DNA from: a virus
IMG/VR virus record: IMGVR_UViG_3300023174_000313
Coordinates: 1 to 41,760 of that record
Direction: 5' to 3' (one strand)
Length of the DNA: 41,760 bases
The notes under the pieces were generated by a model. It made no database searches, was not told the origin of the DNA, and saw nothing but the letters and a program-made list of their open reading frames with translations. Shown in pieces: positions 16,217 to 24,906 of the stretch. How positions within the stretch are numbered: the stretch's first letter is position 1; each line of letters begins with the position of its first letter. Both the position numbers and the translations under genes were made by a program.

Positions 16217-17080
16217 ATGAGCAAGAAAGAATTATTAAATGAAACACAAGTTCGTCGTTTCATGAAGTTAGCAAATCTTGAACCATTATCTAAAAATGTT
16301 CTTAGTGAAATGGCTCAATCAGAAGAAGAAAGAAAGCATGACGTAGGTGATCGTCAAGGCGCTTTAGCTAAAAGCGAAGGCACAGTAAAAGAAGAAATGG
16401 GCGGCATGGAAGATGAAGCAAAGATGGGCGGCATGGAAGAAGCAGAAGATGCTGCCGAAGCTCCCGAAGCCGAAGAAGCACCTGAAGCTGAAGCAGCTGG
16501 TGGTGGCGAAGCTGAATTGATGGCCCTAATCACAGCCCTAAAAGCCGTATTAAAGCCAGAATTAGCAGATAAATTAGACGTTGAATCTTCAGGCGAAGGT
16601 GAAGGCGAAGAAGAAATGAGCATGGATGATGTTTCCATGGATGGCGAGGGTGAAGAAGAAGGCGAAGAAGAGGAAGGCGAAGAAGACGAAGAACAACAAG
16701 ATGAAGCCAAAAGCCTTTCTGAAGACGAATTGGTAGAAACAGTATTAGCCCGCGTAACTGCACGTCTTGTCGCAGAAGCAAAGAAAAAGAAGAAGCCAGC
16801 TGCTAAATCAGCAAAAGAAAAGATGGCTGCAAAGAAAGACTCTAAGAAAGAGAAAGATGTAGTTGAAGAAGCTACAGATGCAAAAGGTGGCGGTCCATTA
16901 TTAAGTAAAGGTGGCAACAAGCATGATACCTATAAAGGTCATGCAGATATGGCCATGGCAAAAGGTGAAAAAGGTGGTAAAGGTGGTCATGAAATGGAAA
17001 CACTAACCGCTAAAGCAGAACACACCGTAACACATGGCGGAACCAACCTAGCAACAAAGGGTGGCAACAAGAAGAAGTAA
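16217..17080 (+). CDS. Acidic-then-basic low-complexity protein, possible virion/scaffold component
   Basis: 287 aa. The N-terminus (NETQVRRFMKLANLEPLS) is a motif I have seen at the start of many phage orphans. Residues ~50-165 are almost pure Glu/Ala/Gly/Met with an MGGMEEAE-type repeat. After that comes a Lys run (near 190-215) and a Gly/Lys/His tail ending GGTNLATKGGNKKK. Strong charge segregation and low complexity fit a scaffold-, decoration- or internal-head-like protein. No enzymatic domain. RBS TTAGGAGA. Confidence 0.82.
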   Translation: MSKKELLNETQVRRFMKLANLEPLSKNVLSEMAQSEEERKHDVGDRQGALAKSEGTVKEEMGGMEDEAKMGGMEEAEDAAEAPEAEEAPEAEAAGGGEAELMALITALKAVLKPELADKLDVESSGEGEGEEEMSMDDVSMDGEGEEEGEEEEGEEDEEQQDEAKSLSEDELVETVLARVTARLVAEAKKKKKPAAKSAKEKMAAKKDSKKEKDVVEEATDAKGGGPLLSKGGNKHDTYKGHADMAMAKGEKGGKGGHEMETLTAKAEHTVTHGGTNLATKGGNKKK

Positions 17081-17110
17081 CAAATAGTCATAGTATTATT
17101 TTCCTAAGCT

Positions 17111-17147
17111 CACCGGCATATCCCGTAAAAAGGTGTGCCGGTGTTTT
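17111..17147 (+). terminator. Intrinsic terminator after the acidic protein gene
   Basis: CACCGGCA (17111-17118) pairs with TGCCGGTG (17136-17143), followed by TTTTA. The 17-nt loop contains AT-rich sequence but no convincing -10. It separates the low-complexity gene from the tagged gene at 17167. Confidence 0.65.
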
Positions 17148-17166
17148 AGGTTTAAGGACATAGAAA

Positions 17167-17445
17167 ATGCAACTCACAAAAAAACAATTAAAACAACTAA
17201 TCTCAGAAGAAGTAGAAAAAGTTTCAAATGAGAGTGATCGTTACACCACCCTAGTAGAAGGTTATGCATCGGATTACGGCGCAACTGATGAATCAGTTCC
17301 AAAAGAAGCATTAATGGATTTATTGGAAGTCATGGAAGAATCAACTGTTCCACGCGAAGCTTTTGAAGCATTTATGGAAAATCTTAATGAAGAAAAAATG
17401 TCTTCATTGCTAGGTGAAGTAGTAAATTTAGAAGAAGAGAAATAG
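17167..17445 (+). CDS. Small tagged acidic helical protein
   Basis: 92 aa beginning MQLTKKQLKQLISEEVEKV, a clear copy of the KxxLKxLIxEE leader. The rest is acidic and helical (ALMDLLEVMEES, EAFEAFMENLNEEKMSSLLGEVV) without known domains. The small size means the leader is a fifth of the protein. RBS AAGGACATAGAAA. It is flanked by hairpins at 17111 and 17464, so it may be an independent transcription unit. Confidence 0.8.
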   Translation: MQLTKKQLKQLISEEVEKVSNESDRYTTLVEGYASDYGATDESVPKEALMDLLEVMEESTVPREAFEAFMENLNEEKMSSLLGEVVNLEEEK

Positions 17446-17463
17446 TATCTTTAAAAGTTACAT

Positions 17464-17510
17464 TTGACAAAACGCCGTCTTCTTGTTATAGTGAAGACGG
17501 CGTTTTTTAT
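17464..17510 (+). promoter_or_regulatory. Promoter embedded in a terminator hairpin
   Basis: TTGACA (17464-17469), 17-nt spacer, TATAGT (17487-17492). The spacer holds AACGCCGTCTTC (17471-17482), perfectly complementary to GAAGACGGCGTT (17493-17504); the loop holds the -10 box and the right arm continues into TTTTTTATT. This is the cleanest example with 2592 and 38014: a terminator for 17167 and a consensus host-type promoter for 17521 in one 45-bp cassette. Confidence 0.85.
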
Positions 17511-17520
17511 TAGGTGAATT

Positions 17521-17901
17521 ATGAGCTATTTATGGTTTGCAGCTGGTTTCATAACATGCTATTTGATTATAGATTTTGGAAAGCTATTGGTTATAAGAGA
17601 ATCTTTTTCTCGTGTTGAAAAGATATCTTTATTAGGCGTTATGTATCTACTGCAATATAAATTTCATGCTCTAGAAATATTACGTATAGCTTACGAAAGA
17701 GCGGGCGAAGAAAATCCAAAATATTTAGAAGAGTATAAACAAGTCATTAATAAGGTAGAAGAAAAATTTAATTTTTTTGGTGATAGCTGGGTTAAAAATA
17801 TGCAGTCTATAATGCCATATGAATTACAATATAAATCTTGGAAAGAGGCAATAGAACACTCAAACAAACTATTTACTAATAAACAAGACAGAAAGTTTTA
17901 A
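17521..17901 (+). CDS. Membrane-anchored hypothetical protein, 126 aa
   Basis: An N-terminal hydrophobic segment (LWFAAGFITCYLIIDFG, about residues 4-20) should span the membrane; the rest is a helical, charged soluble domain. No family recognised. First gene after the promoter-hairpin at 17464, so likely expressed from it together with clpP downstream. Confidence 0.75.
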   Translation: MSYLWFAAGFITCYLIIDFGKLLVIRESFSRVEKISLLGVMYLLQYKFHALEILRIAYERAGEENPKYLEEYKQVINKVEEKFNFFGDSWVKNMQSIMPYELQYKSWKEAIEHSNKLFTNKQDRKF

Positions 17902-17902
17902 C

Positions 17903-18211
17903 ATGAGCATAGCAACAGAAATGAATTATAAAAACAAAGAAGAAGCTATAACAGGAATATTAAAAAAATACCTTGTCATAAAAGACAACATGCTTCTCTC
18001 GGAGCGTCTTTTTGTTGCTAAATCAGTGATAAATTGGATTTTTCAAAATAGCAAAAATCCATTGATAATCAAATCTCATCTAGAAGATGTTGATAGACAT
18101 ATCAATGGTGAATTGGAACTATCTTGGAAAGATGGATTTATAGTAAGAAAAAAGAACAAGAAAGAGACTGCCAATGAAAACAAAAAAACAGAACCCAAAG
18201 AAAAAAAATAA
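17903..18211 (+). CDS. Small hypothetical protein with Lys-rich tail
   Basis: 102 aa. A helical body (GILKKYLVIKDNMLLSERL, KSVINWIFQN) followed by a lysine/glutamate tail rich in KKNKKE. Not recognised. Its tail overlaps the start of the clpP-like gene by 38 nt in another frame, coupling the two. Confidence 0.7.
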   Translation: MSIATEMNYKNKEEAITGILKKYLVIKDNMLLSERLFVAKSVINWIFQNSKNPLIIKSHLEDVDRHINGELELSWKDGFIVRKKNKKETANENKKTEPKEKK

Positions 18212-18818
18212 TCAAGAAACTATAGAAGATCATGGTGGTCTTGTAATTATTCAAAACGATGTACAGGAAGAAAAAATATCAAGAACTATTGGTTTATTTG
18301 GTGACGTAGGCGAACAAACATGTGCAGATGTTATATCTAATTTGATTGTTTTAAGTAAGACCGGTGAGATTCCTAAAAATGAACGCAAAAATAAATATAC
18401 GCACGAACCTATTGAATTTTATGTTAATACGCATGGCGGATCTGCCAGCGATATGTTTGCGATTTATGATATGATGCGTCAAGTTCGTAAATCATGTGAG
18501 ATAAACACAATCGGCATGGGAAAGATAATGAGCGCTGGAGTTCTCATAATGGCAGCAGGAACAAAAGGAAAGCGTAAAATAGGTGCTCATGCTCGCGTTA
18601 TGATCCATTCAGTATTAGGCGGCTCTGAAGGTCCATTACACAATCTTCAAAATGAATTTGATGAGATTAAATTTGTTCAAGAGGCTTATACTAAAGCACT
18701 TATCAAAGAAACCAATTTAACTCCAAAAGCAATGAAAGATTTGCTTGAACGTCACGTTAATATATATCTATCAGCCGAAGAAGCTGTTAAATATGGTATT
18801 GCCGATGAGGTAATTTAA
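18174..18818 (+). CDS. clpP: ClpP-like serine protease with Asn at the catalytic Asp position
   Basis: 214 aa. Core motifs of S14 peptidases: YVNTHGGSASD, the nucleophile in GMGKIMSAG (Ser120), AAGTKGKR, and ARVMIHSVLGG (His145). Where E. coli ClpP has the catalytic Asp in DRFLSA, this protein has NIYLSA (Asn196). Listeria ClpP1 also has Asn here, so activity may remain but be tuned. It may be a prohead-type or regulatory protease; no Clp ATPase is seen in the window. The N-terminal 25 residues are a Lys/Asn-rich extension. Confidence 0.92.
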   Translation: MKTKKQNPKKKNNQETIEDHGGLVIIQNDVQEEKISRTIGLFGDVGEQTCADVISNLIVLSKTGEIPKNERKNKYTHEPIEFYVNTHGGSASDMFAIYDMMRQVRKSCEINTIGMGKIMSAGVLIMAAGTKGKRKIGAHARVMIHSVLGGSEGPLHNLQNEFDEIKFVQEAYTKALIKETNLTPKAMKDLLERHVNIYLSAEEAVKYGIADEVI

Positions 18819-19778
18819 ATGTCAAAAGAATTTGAAAAAAAGATTGAAGAGTTATTTCTTCATGACCAAAAGATATTAGATTCTAATAGTTTAAAACAAA
18901 TTATTTTTGAATCTCTTAATATGTCTTCCATAAAAGAACAAACTGAGAATGTAGATTTAATATCTTCAGAAGATATTATGAAGTTTTTACCAAAATTTGA
19001 ATTTACAGAAGACGTTGGAACGATATCAAGCGAAGATCAAAAGCAATTTCAAAATTTCTTTGGACCAACTTTAAAAGCTAAAAAAACAATCGAAGAAAAA
19101 ATAAATTATTTATCTAGTTTCAGTACCAATATAACCAAAAGATCTACAAGCAATATTTTATCTGGCTTAATGATGCTAAAAGTTCTTCAAAATATGATCT
19201 CTAAAGCATCACCGGGTGCAGCTGGTTTGCAAACTGAAGCTTTTATAGCAGGATTGATGGGTGGAGAGCAGATTAAACGTAATGTATCATTGAATGTAAT
19301 AGATGTTGTTATAGGATCTAAACCATATCAAATTAAGGTTTTGTCACCAGATAAGAATATAACAATGTCATCAAAAAATGTGAAAGACCATTTTATCAAT
19401 AATAATTTTCTTAATTTTTTAATTGTTATTAAAACTTCTATGGAACAATTAGATTTTTATTCTTTTACTTTAGATAAAGAAAAAATTGAAAAAAATGAAA
19501 AGTTTAAATCAATGCTTGAAATGGATAAAACTTTTATAATAAAAATGGGTGAAGACGGTAAATATTTAAATATAAAACATTTAGGTGAAATAAAGATAAA
19601 TAAAGAAATATTTAATCAATATAATCTTTTATTACAAAACAATGTAAAAGATGTACTAACTCAAACAGCAAATTTAATTAATAATATTAATCTTTTTTAT
19701 ATTCAAAATCGCCCCTCTGCTGCTGGCGCTGGAATAGCTAATGCTAATAATGTCGCTACTTTATTAAAACAACAATAA
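18819..19778 (+). CDS. Putative PD-(D/E)xK-like nuclease-fold protein
   Basis: 319 aa. A helix with Glu (LQTEAFIAGLMGG, near 138) is followed by VIDVVIG and PYQIKVLS (near 162-176), the spacing of a PD-(D/E)xK core with D...QxK. Catalytic use of Gln for Glu is known in this superfamily, but this is motif reading only. The N-terminus is charged and helical, with SLKQIIFES near residue 27 faintly like the leader motif. The C-terminus ends in AAGAGIANANNVATLL. It begins one base after clpP's stop. A virion-borne or injected nuclease is possible. Confidence 0.6.
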   Translation: MSKEFEKKIEELFLHDQKILDSNSLKQIIFESLNMSSIKEQTENVDLISSEDIMKFLPKFEFTEDVGTISSEDQKQFQNFFGPTLKAKKTIEEKINYLSSFSTNITKRSTSNILSGLMMLKVLQNMISKASPGAAGLQTEAFIAGLMGGEQIKRNVSLNVIDVVIGSKPYQIKVLSPDKNITMSSKNVKDHFINNNFLNFLIVIKTSMEQLDFYSFTLDKEKIEKNEKFKSMLEMDKTFIIKMGEDGKYLNIKHLGEIKINKEIFNQYNLLLQNNVKDVLTQTANLINNINLFYIQNRPSAAGAGIANANNVATLLKQQ

Positions 19779-19786
19779 TTAAACAG

Positions 19787-21031
19787 ATGCAAACTTTTAT
19801 TAAATATCTTCGTGAACAAATAGAACGTGAACTTGAAGAAGAGTTATCCAGACAAGAAGAATTAATGTCTGACGTTAAAAAAGCCTTATCAGACATTGAT
19901 GGCATCTCTACAACTACTTCTAACAAAAGTGATTTAGCAATTGTTGTTCGTGTTGACGATAAAGATGAAATTGAATCAGCAAGAAAAAAAGTTAAATCAG
20001 CTATTAAATCATCTGGTTTGAAATTAGAAGATAGAGTTATAAATAAATTTGATCCAAATACAGAAACAACTGTTGCTGAATATAACGATGGCTCTGGACG
20101 TGTTTATATAGTTTATAAATACGATATAGGATCGCGTGAAGGATTAGCATTAGAACATGTTGTTGGTTTTGTACTAACAAAAAAAATTACTAGCGAACTC
20201 AAGAATCGTTTAGACTTACCAGAAGAAGCAAGTAAAGAAGAAGTTATCTCCAAGCTTAAAGGAGAATATGCTGATACTCTTGATATTGCACTAAAAGGTA
20301 AAAAGCTTGTTGAAGAAAAAATTGGTAAAATAGTTGATGCTGAAAGTGTCGGCTCCCAGAACTCCAAAGCCGATTTAGTATTGACAACAGAAAACAGTCA
20401 AAAAGTTGGATTATCTATTAAACTAGTTACAGAAGAAGGCCGAGGTGTTAGATTTACATATAATAAAAATCTTGGCTATGGAGATGAAACTGATGATAAC
20501 CTTGTTCGTAATCCTAGCGGAAAGCCTTGGTGGCTTGTGGGGAGGCAAATATTTGCGAGGAAAGTCGGCTCTAGAAGTTATAATCCCGGCAAAGAAGAAT
20601 TCGAAGCCCCCGCATGGATGACCAATGCTAAAGAAAAGCATCCTGATTTATATAAAGAAGCAATGAGCGAAGTATATGAAAAGATACGAGATGTATTAAC
20701 TGCCAATCTTCGTCGCATGAAATTAAAAGAACTTGTTGCAATGGTTAATGAAGCGCATCTTGGCGTTAAAGATGAGCGTGAAGAGTATGATTTATTTTTA
20801 AAATTAACAGCAACGAGCGAAGGGGTTAATTTAGAAGAAGAAGCCTATGAAAAACCAGACATAGAAAAAATTAAAATGGATGGGATGAATAAGGCTGATA
20901 TTGTCAAACAAGAAGACAGTTTAATTATTATAGATATTCCCGGTATGACTCCATTAACAATTCATAGCGTTAAATTTCATAGTAATATGTTATCAGCCAA
21001 GAGAGATGATTTAAAAATTAAGACTCGCTAA
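19787..21031 (+). CDS. Second putative PD-(D/E)xK-like protein with leader-like N-terminus
   Basis: 414 aa. It begins MQTFIKYLREQIERELEEEL, a looser version of the leader. A possible nuclease core is Glu in LALEHVVGF (near 123), Asp in SKADLVL (near 195) and SIK (near 211) on the next strand: E...D...xIK. Near 245-275 a Gly/Trp-rich basic stretch (KPWWLVGRQIFARK) follows. No closer family recognised. It is adjacent to a similar candidate nuclease (18819) and a zincin-like gene (21041), forming a run of tagged putative enzymes. Confidence 0.6.
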   Translation: MQTFIKYLREQIERELEEELSRQEELMSDVKKALSDIDGISTTTSNKSDLAIVVRVDDKDEIESARKKVKSAIKSSGLKLEDRVINKFDPNTETTVAEYNDGSGRVYIVYKYDIGSREGLALEHVVGFVLTKKITSELKNRLDLPEEASKEEVISKLKGEYADTLDIALKGKKLVEEKIGKIVDAESVGSQNSKADLVLTTENSQKVGLSIKLVTEEGRGVRFTYNKNLGYGDETDDNLVRNPSGKPWWLVGRQIFARKVGSRSYNPGKEEFEAPAWMTNAKEKHPDLYKEAMSEVYEKIRDVLTANLRRMKLKELVAMVNEAHLGVKDEREEYDLFLKLTATSEGVNLEEEAYEKPDIEKIKMDGMNKADIVKQEDSLIIIDIPGMTPLTIHSVKFHSNMLSAKRDDLKIKTR

Positions 21032-21040
21032 TATAATAAA

Positions 21041-21976
21041 ATGATTAAAATTATTATTAAAGAAAATAAAAAACTTTTAAAAGAGGAGCTAAAGTATTCA
21101 AAAACTTTATCAGATACCGCTTTTCAATTTTTAAAAAATAGTACAGAAGATAATACATTAAAGATACCAATTCCTTATAATGAAGTTTCTTTTGATACTA
21201 AAGAAATAAAGAATGGCTTAGTACTTGTGCATTTAATTAATAATCTTGGTCAAGGAATTGATTATATAAAAAAATTTGAAAAGTATTGGGACGCAAATGC
21301 CAAAAGCTTTTCAGAAAGTATAATAAAACAGATAAGCGGTTTAAGTTTTAAAAATATGTATTTTAAGGCTGTCCATAGTGAAACTCCGAAAAATATCGGC
21401 GGTAGATTTACTTTTAAATCTGTTAAAGGTTCTGAGGCGAGTATAATTAAGATTTATACATATATGAATAATACTAGCTCAAATAAAGATTTAGAAGGAA
21501 CAATTATTCACGAATCTCAACACGTTACGCAATACATTAATCAGTTAGCAAAAAATTATTATAAACAGCTAAAAATTATTAAATCGTTTGATGATCTAAA
21601 GCCAGAAAAAATAGAAGATATAGTGATTGATGTTGGAATTGGAAGAGATCCAAAAGGAATAAAATATTCTAAAGACATGAGCTTAGAAGATTATTATATT
21701 TCTGATGATGAATATGAAACTTATTTAACTTCTATAGTAAGGACATGTTATTCTTATATCATTGAAAATGAAAGTTATGATCTTGATAAGTTGTCTGATT
21801 TTACATCTAAGTTTGTTGGCAAGCTGATTAATAATAAAGAATTTGCCAAGCAAGTTTTATTATCTCATGGTATAAAAAACTTATTTGATATATTTGAAAA
21901 TATATTACGAGCTAGACCAAAAGAAATAATTAGAGATATAAAAATTGATTTAGAAAAAATGTTGCAGAGCAAATAA
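21041..21976 (+). CDS. Putative zinc metalloprotease (HExxH) with leader-like N-terminus
   Basis: 311 aa. N-terminus MIKIIIKENKKLLKEELK is a variant leader. IIHESQHVTQYI (near 155-166) is an HExxH zinc motif, and DDEYETYLTSIV near 222-233 supplies a plausible third Glu ligand in gluzincin order. The rest is unrecognised and mostly alpha/beta. Possibly a peptidase acting on host or virion proteins; not a prohead protease by sequence. It precedes groEL by 18 nt. Confidence 0.65.
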   Translation: MIKIIIKENKKLLKEELKYSKTLSDTAFQFLKNSTEDNTLKIPIPYNEVSFDTKEIKNGLVLVHLINNLGQGIDYIKKFEKYWDANAKSFSESIIKQISGLSFKNMYFKAVHSETPKNIGGRFTFKSVKGSEASIIKIYTYMNNTSSNKDLEGTIIHESQHVTQYINQLAKNYYKQLKIIKSFDDLKPEKIEDIVIDVGIGRDPKGIKYSKDMSLEDYYISDDEYETYLTSIVRTCYSYIIENESYDLDKLSDFTSKFVGKLINNKEFAKQVLLSHGIKNLFDIFENILRARPKEIIRDIKIDLEKMLQSK

Positions 21977-21994
21977 GAAAGGTGCGGTATAAGC

Positions 21995-23575
21995 GTGAAA
22001 AAAGTATACGATAATGGCTTGTCTCTTAATTCAAAAATTTTATCAGGAGTAAATAAATTAGCTGATGCAGTTAGTAGCACACTTGGTCCAAAAGGTCGAA
22101 ACGTAATTATTCACAGCAAGGGTAAGAATCCTGTAATTACCAAAGACGGAGTAACGGTTTCAGAGGCAGTTCTTTTTGAAGATGCTTTTGAAAATGTTGG
22201 TGCTCAAGTACTAAAACAAGCAACAGCCGTTACAGCGACTGAAGCAGGTGATGGCACAACAACTGCAACTGTTTTGGCAAGAGCTATCGTTAATCAAGCA
22301 CAAAAATATATTATTGCCGGTGCATCACCAACTGATTTAAAACGCGGTATGGAATCTGCGGCCATTAAAATTGTTACAAAAATAAAAGAACATAGTAAGC
22401 CAGTTGCAAGCTTAGAAGACATTGAGCATATTGCAACAATATCAGCTAACGGTGATAATAGAATAGGCAAGCTTATATCAACTGCTGTTGATAAAGTTGG
22501 AAAAGACGGTGCTGTAACAATTGAAGAAGGCAAATCCCTTGATACAATTCTAGATATTGTAGAAGGTTTTCAATTCGACAGTGGATTCGTTTCACCACAA
22601 TTCATAACAGATGAACGTCGTGGAGCAGTGCGTTATGAAAATGCATTAGTCATGGTGACTGACCATAATCTGTCCAGCATAGAAGAAATGATGCCAGTAT
22701 TAGAGATCGTAGCTAGAGAAAATAAACCATTTGTTATTGTTGCAGAAAATATCGAAGGTCAATTATTGGCTGCTTTAATTTTAAATACCGTTCGTGGCTC
22801 AATGCGTATTGCTGCTATTAAAGCTCCACGTTATGGCGAAGAGCGAAGAAATATTTTAAAAGATCTTGCTTTATCCGTAGGAGCAACTTATGTTTCACGC
22901 GAAAGCGGCTTACTTATCAATGAAGTAAAGCGTCAACATCTAGGAACTGCAAAGACTGTAGAAGCTTTAAAAAACTGGACTACTATTGTAGGTGGTGGTG
23001 GTAATTATGACGAAGTAGATAAACGGATTGACACCTTAAAGACGGAAATGTCCATCACAGATGATATTCGTGAATGCCAGCGTATTCAAGAGCGTATTAC
23101 TAGATTAGCCTCTGGAATCGCTATAATCCGCGTAGGAGGGTTAACTGAGGTAGATATGGTAGAGCGCAAGCACCGCATCGAAGATGCATTGGAAGCCGTT
23201 AAAAGCGCTCAATTGGAAGGAATATTGCCGGGAGGTGGAACAGCATTATTGAAGCTATCTCGTAATTTAGACAAAGAAGTACTCACTGAAAACCAAGATG
23301 AAAAATTTGGTATTGAAATAATCATGAAAGCTTGCGAAGAGCCAATACGTAAATTAGCGGATAATTCTGGTTTAAAAGCAGACGTTATAATTAATGATTT
23401 ACTCAATAATTATGAGGATTTCTGGGATGGAGTCAATTTTTCTAATGGACACTATTCGGATATGGCAGCGGTTGGTATTATAGACCCAGCTAAAGTAACA
23501 CGTTGCGCATTACAAAATGCTGTAAGTGCTGCGTCTACTTTACTCACCACCTCTCATGCTATTATAGAAATTTAA
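21995..23575 (+). CDS. groEL: GroEL-like chaperonin
   Basis: 526 aa, starting at GTG (21995) preceded by AAGAAAGGTG. Cpn60 signatures: TLGPKGRNV near 30, TKDGVTV, the ATPase motif GDGTTTATVLA (Asp in the first G-D-G), and RIEDALEAVKSA near 393 carrying the Asp equivalent to E. coli Asp398, followed by LPGGGTALL. The C-terminal GGM tail of bacterial GroEL is missing. It folds proteins in an ATP-driven ring; the GroES-like gene at 3179 may be its partner. Phage chaperonins are known in some jumbo phages. Confidence 0.96.
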   Translation: MKKVYDNGLSLNSKILSGVNKLADAVSSTLGPKGRNVIIHSKGKNPVITKDGVTVSEAVLFEDAFENVGAQVLKQATAVTATEAGDGTTTATVLARAIVNQAQKYIIAGASPTDLKRGMESAAIKIVTKIKEHSKPVASLEDIEHIATISANGDNRIGKLISTAVDKVGKDGAVTIEEGKSLDTILDIVEGFQFDSGFVSPQFITDERRGAVRYENALVMVTDHNLSSIEEMMPVLEIVARENKPFVIVAENIEGQLLAALILNTVRGSMRIAAIKAPRYGEERRNILKDLALSVGATYVSRESGLLINEVKRQHLGTAKTVEALKNWTTIVGGGGNYDEVDKRIDTLKTEMSITDDIRECQRIQERITRLASGIAIIRVGGLTEVDMVERKHRIEDALEAVKSAQLEGILPGGGTALLKLSRNLDKEVLTENQDEKFGIEIIMKACEEPIRKLADNSGLKADVIINDLLNNYEDFWDGVNFSNGHYSDMAAVGIIDPAKVTRCALQNAVSAASTLLTTSHAIIEI

Positions 23576-23623
23576 AACTAATTATACATAGCAGCCAATT
23601 TTCTGGCCTAGCGGGAGTGTTTT

Positions 23624-23953
23624 ATGGATCAAAGTGGTCTAGAATACATTGTCAGAGAATTGACAGAAAGTATTCATGAAATAAAATTGAATACCGAAAG
23701 ACTTGTTACCAAATTAGAACAAGTCAATGATAATATTGAGAAATTAGAAGCAAGCGTTGAAACTCTACATAAATCTTTGTCAGAACAAGACAGACGTTTA
23801 ACAAAGCTTGAACAAATGGTTCCTCGCAATCTTGTAGAAGATGTTGCTTTATTAAAACAAAATCAATCTAATATAACAAAAATATTATGGTTGCTTGGAG
23901 GAGGCACTTTAACAGCACTAGGAGATACGCTTTTAAAGATGCTCCAAAAGTAG
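23624..23953 (+). CDS. Coiled-coil protein with C-terminal hydrophobic segment
   Basis: 109 aa. Residues 10-75 are a heptad-patterned coiled coil (LVTKLEQVNDNIEKLEASV). The C-terminal segment LWLLGGGTLTALGDTLL is hydrophobic enough to touch or cross a membrane. This layout recalls the XhlA haemolysin/holin-associated family, but the match is general. It is preceded by GCGGGAG. Confidence 0.7.
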   Translation: MDQSGLEYIVRELTESIHEIKLNTERLVTKLEQVNDNIEKLEASVETLHKSLSEQDRRLTKLEQMVPRNLVEDVALLKQNQSNITKILWLLGGGTLTALGDTLLKMLQK

Positions 23954-24015
23954 TTTAAAAGATGAACACATGTGTTATAGTAGCGGGGACGGCTAGAAGC
24001 TGTCCCTTTTTTTTG
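23954..24015 (+). promoter_or_regulatory. Promoter-like element followed by strong intrinsic terminator
   Basis: TTTAAA (23954-23959), 16 nt, TATAGT (23976-23981), then a hairpin: GGGACGGC (23986-23993) with GCTGTCCC (23999-24006, one G-T pair), 5-nt loop, and eight T's. Unlike the elements at 2592, 17464 and 38014, the -10 box lies before the hairpin, so an RNA starting here would still include most of it and might be attenuated. It also ends the 23624 transcript. The GGAG for the next gene follows the T run. Confidence 0.6.
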
Positions 24016-24023
24016 GAGCTTAA

Positions 24024-24341
24024 ATGAATGCTAAAATGATTGTAACAGTACCTATAGATGATATTCCTAGTGAAGTTTCTAAAATATTAGAAAAAATTAC
24101 TGGTAAGCTTTCAACAATAAAAGAAAAAACTGATAATTGTTGCTATAATAAAGATATCAATTTTGTTATTGAAGAAATAGATCAAATAAGAAAAGTACTA
24201 TCATTAGTTGATATAAATCTAGATGATTGTTATAATGTATTATTAGGTTATTCTAAATACAAAACAGAAATAAGAATACAAAACCTAGAAAAACAAAAAT
24301 CAGAAGAAGGGAACAACAATGATAGCAGCAATAATGGATAA
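24024..24341 (+). CDS. Small hypothetical protein with Asn/Ser tail
   Basis: 105 aa. The body is helical and coiled-coil-like (EVSKILEKITGKLSTI). The last 15 residues are a polar NNNDSSNN run. A family of unknown role; phages often have proteins with the VTVPIDDIP start. Overlaps the next gene by 23 nt. Confidence 0.7.
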   Translation: MNAKMIVTVPIDDIPSEVSKILEKITGKLSTIKEKTDNCCYNKDINFVIEEIDQIRKVLSLVDINLDDCYNVLLGYSKYKTEIRIQNLEKQKSEEGNNNDSSNNG

Positions 24342-24585
24342 TCCGTTTGCTATTGGAGATCTTGTACATATTCCCCAAGGAACTACATTATATAAGTTAT
24401 TGAATAATCAGACAAAAATCTTATTTGATCGCCCTATGCCAATAAAAATAGCCGATAAGCCTTTAGCCGGTTATATAATTAATAAATCAATATATGATTT
24501 TTACGTTGTTGGTGTTGGTGATAAAGAATATATGATTAAATCTGATGAAATAAAATTTTTGAATGGAGTAAAAAATGTTTATTAA
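24319..24585 (+). CDS. Small beta-rich phage protein, 88 aa
   Basis: Begins NPFAIGDLVHIPQGTTLY, continues with KPLAGYIINKS and ends YMIKSDEIKFL. This is a recurring small phage protein pattern (GDLVxIPQ...LY...KPxxG), probably an SH3-like barrel; no function known. Start chosen for AAGGGAACAAC upstream. Confidence 0.72.
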   Translation: MIAAIMDNPFAIGDLVHIPQGTTLYKLLNNQTKILFDRPMPIKIADKPLAGYIINKSIYDFYVVGVGDKEYMIKSDEIKFLNGVKNVY

Positions 24586-24886
24586 ACTTTTAGAAATTTA
24601 TGAAGAAATTATTAACTACAATAAAGCAGAAGGAACAAAAATTTTCTCTATTAGAGAAATAGCAGTAAATCCAAATTATATTAGTTCTTTTAGAGCAGAT
24701 ACTTTAATTGAAAGAATTGTTAAAGATAACCCTGCGTGCGCAGAAGGTTTGCAAAAAGAACAAAAATTTACAAGAATTTATATTAATAGGGGAGGTAGCA
24801 ACCAAGAAATAGTAATCCTTGGTGATATAAATACAGTGTGTAAATTATTAGACCTTAGCACTAATAAAAAAGTTATTAAAGGGTAG
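24575..24886 (+). CDS. Small hypothetical protein, 103 aa
   Basis: No family recognised; an alpha/beta protein with FSIREIAVNPNYI and IYINRGGSNQEIVILGD. The sequence IREIxxNPxYI followed by a strand-rich end suggests a compact fold. Overlaps the previous gene by 11 nt. Confidence 0.7.
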   Translation: MFIKLLEIYEEIINYNKAEGTKIFSIREIAVNPNYISSFRADTLIERIVKDNPACAEGLQKEQKFTRIYINRGGSNQEIVILGDINTVCKLLDLSTNKKVIKG

Positions 24887-24906
24887 TATAACTAATTATT
24901 ATACTA

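Noticed and set aside
16354-16920. Minus-strand open frame of 188 codons opposite the acidic protein gene
   Set aside because: A poly-Ser product caused by the GAA/GAAG-rich sense strand; the sense frame has a leader motif and RBS.
23584-23608. Possible GCCA/TGGC hairpin between groEL and the coiled-coil gene
   Set aside because: Four-bp stem with no T run; not supported as a terminator.
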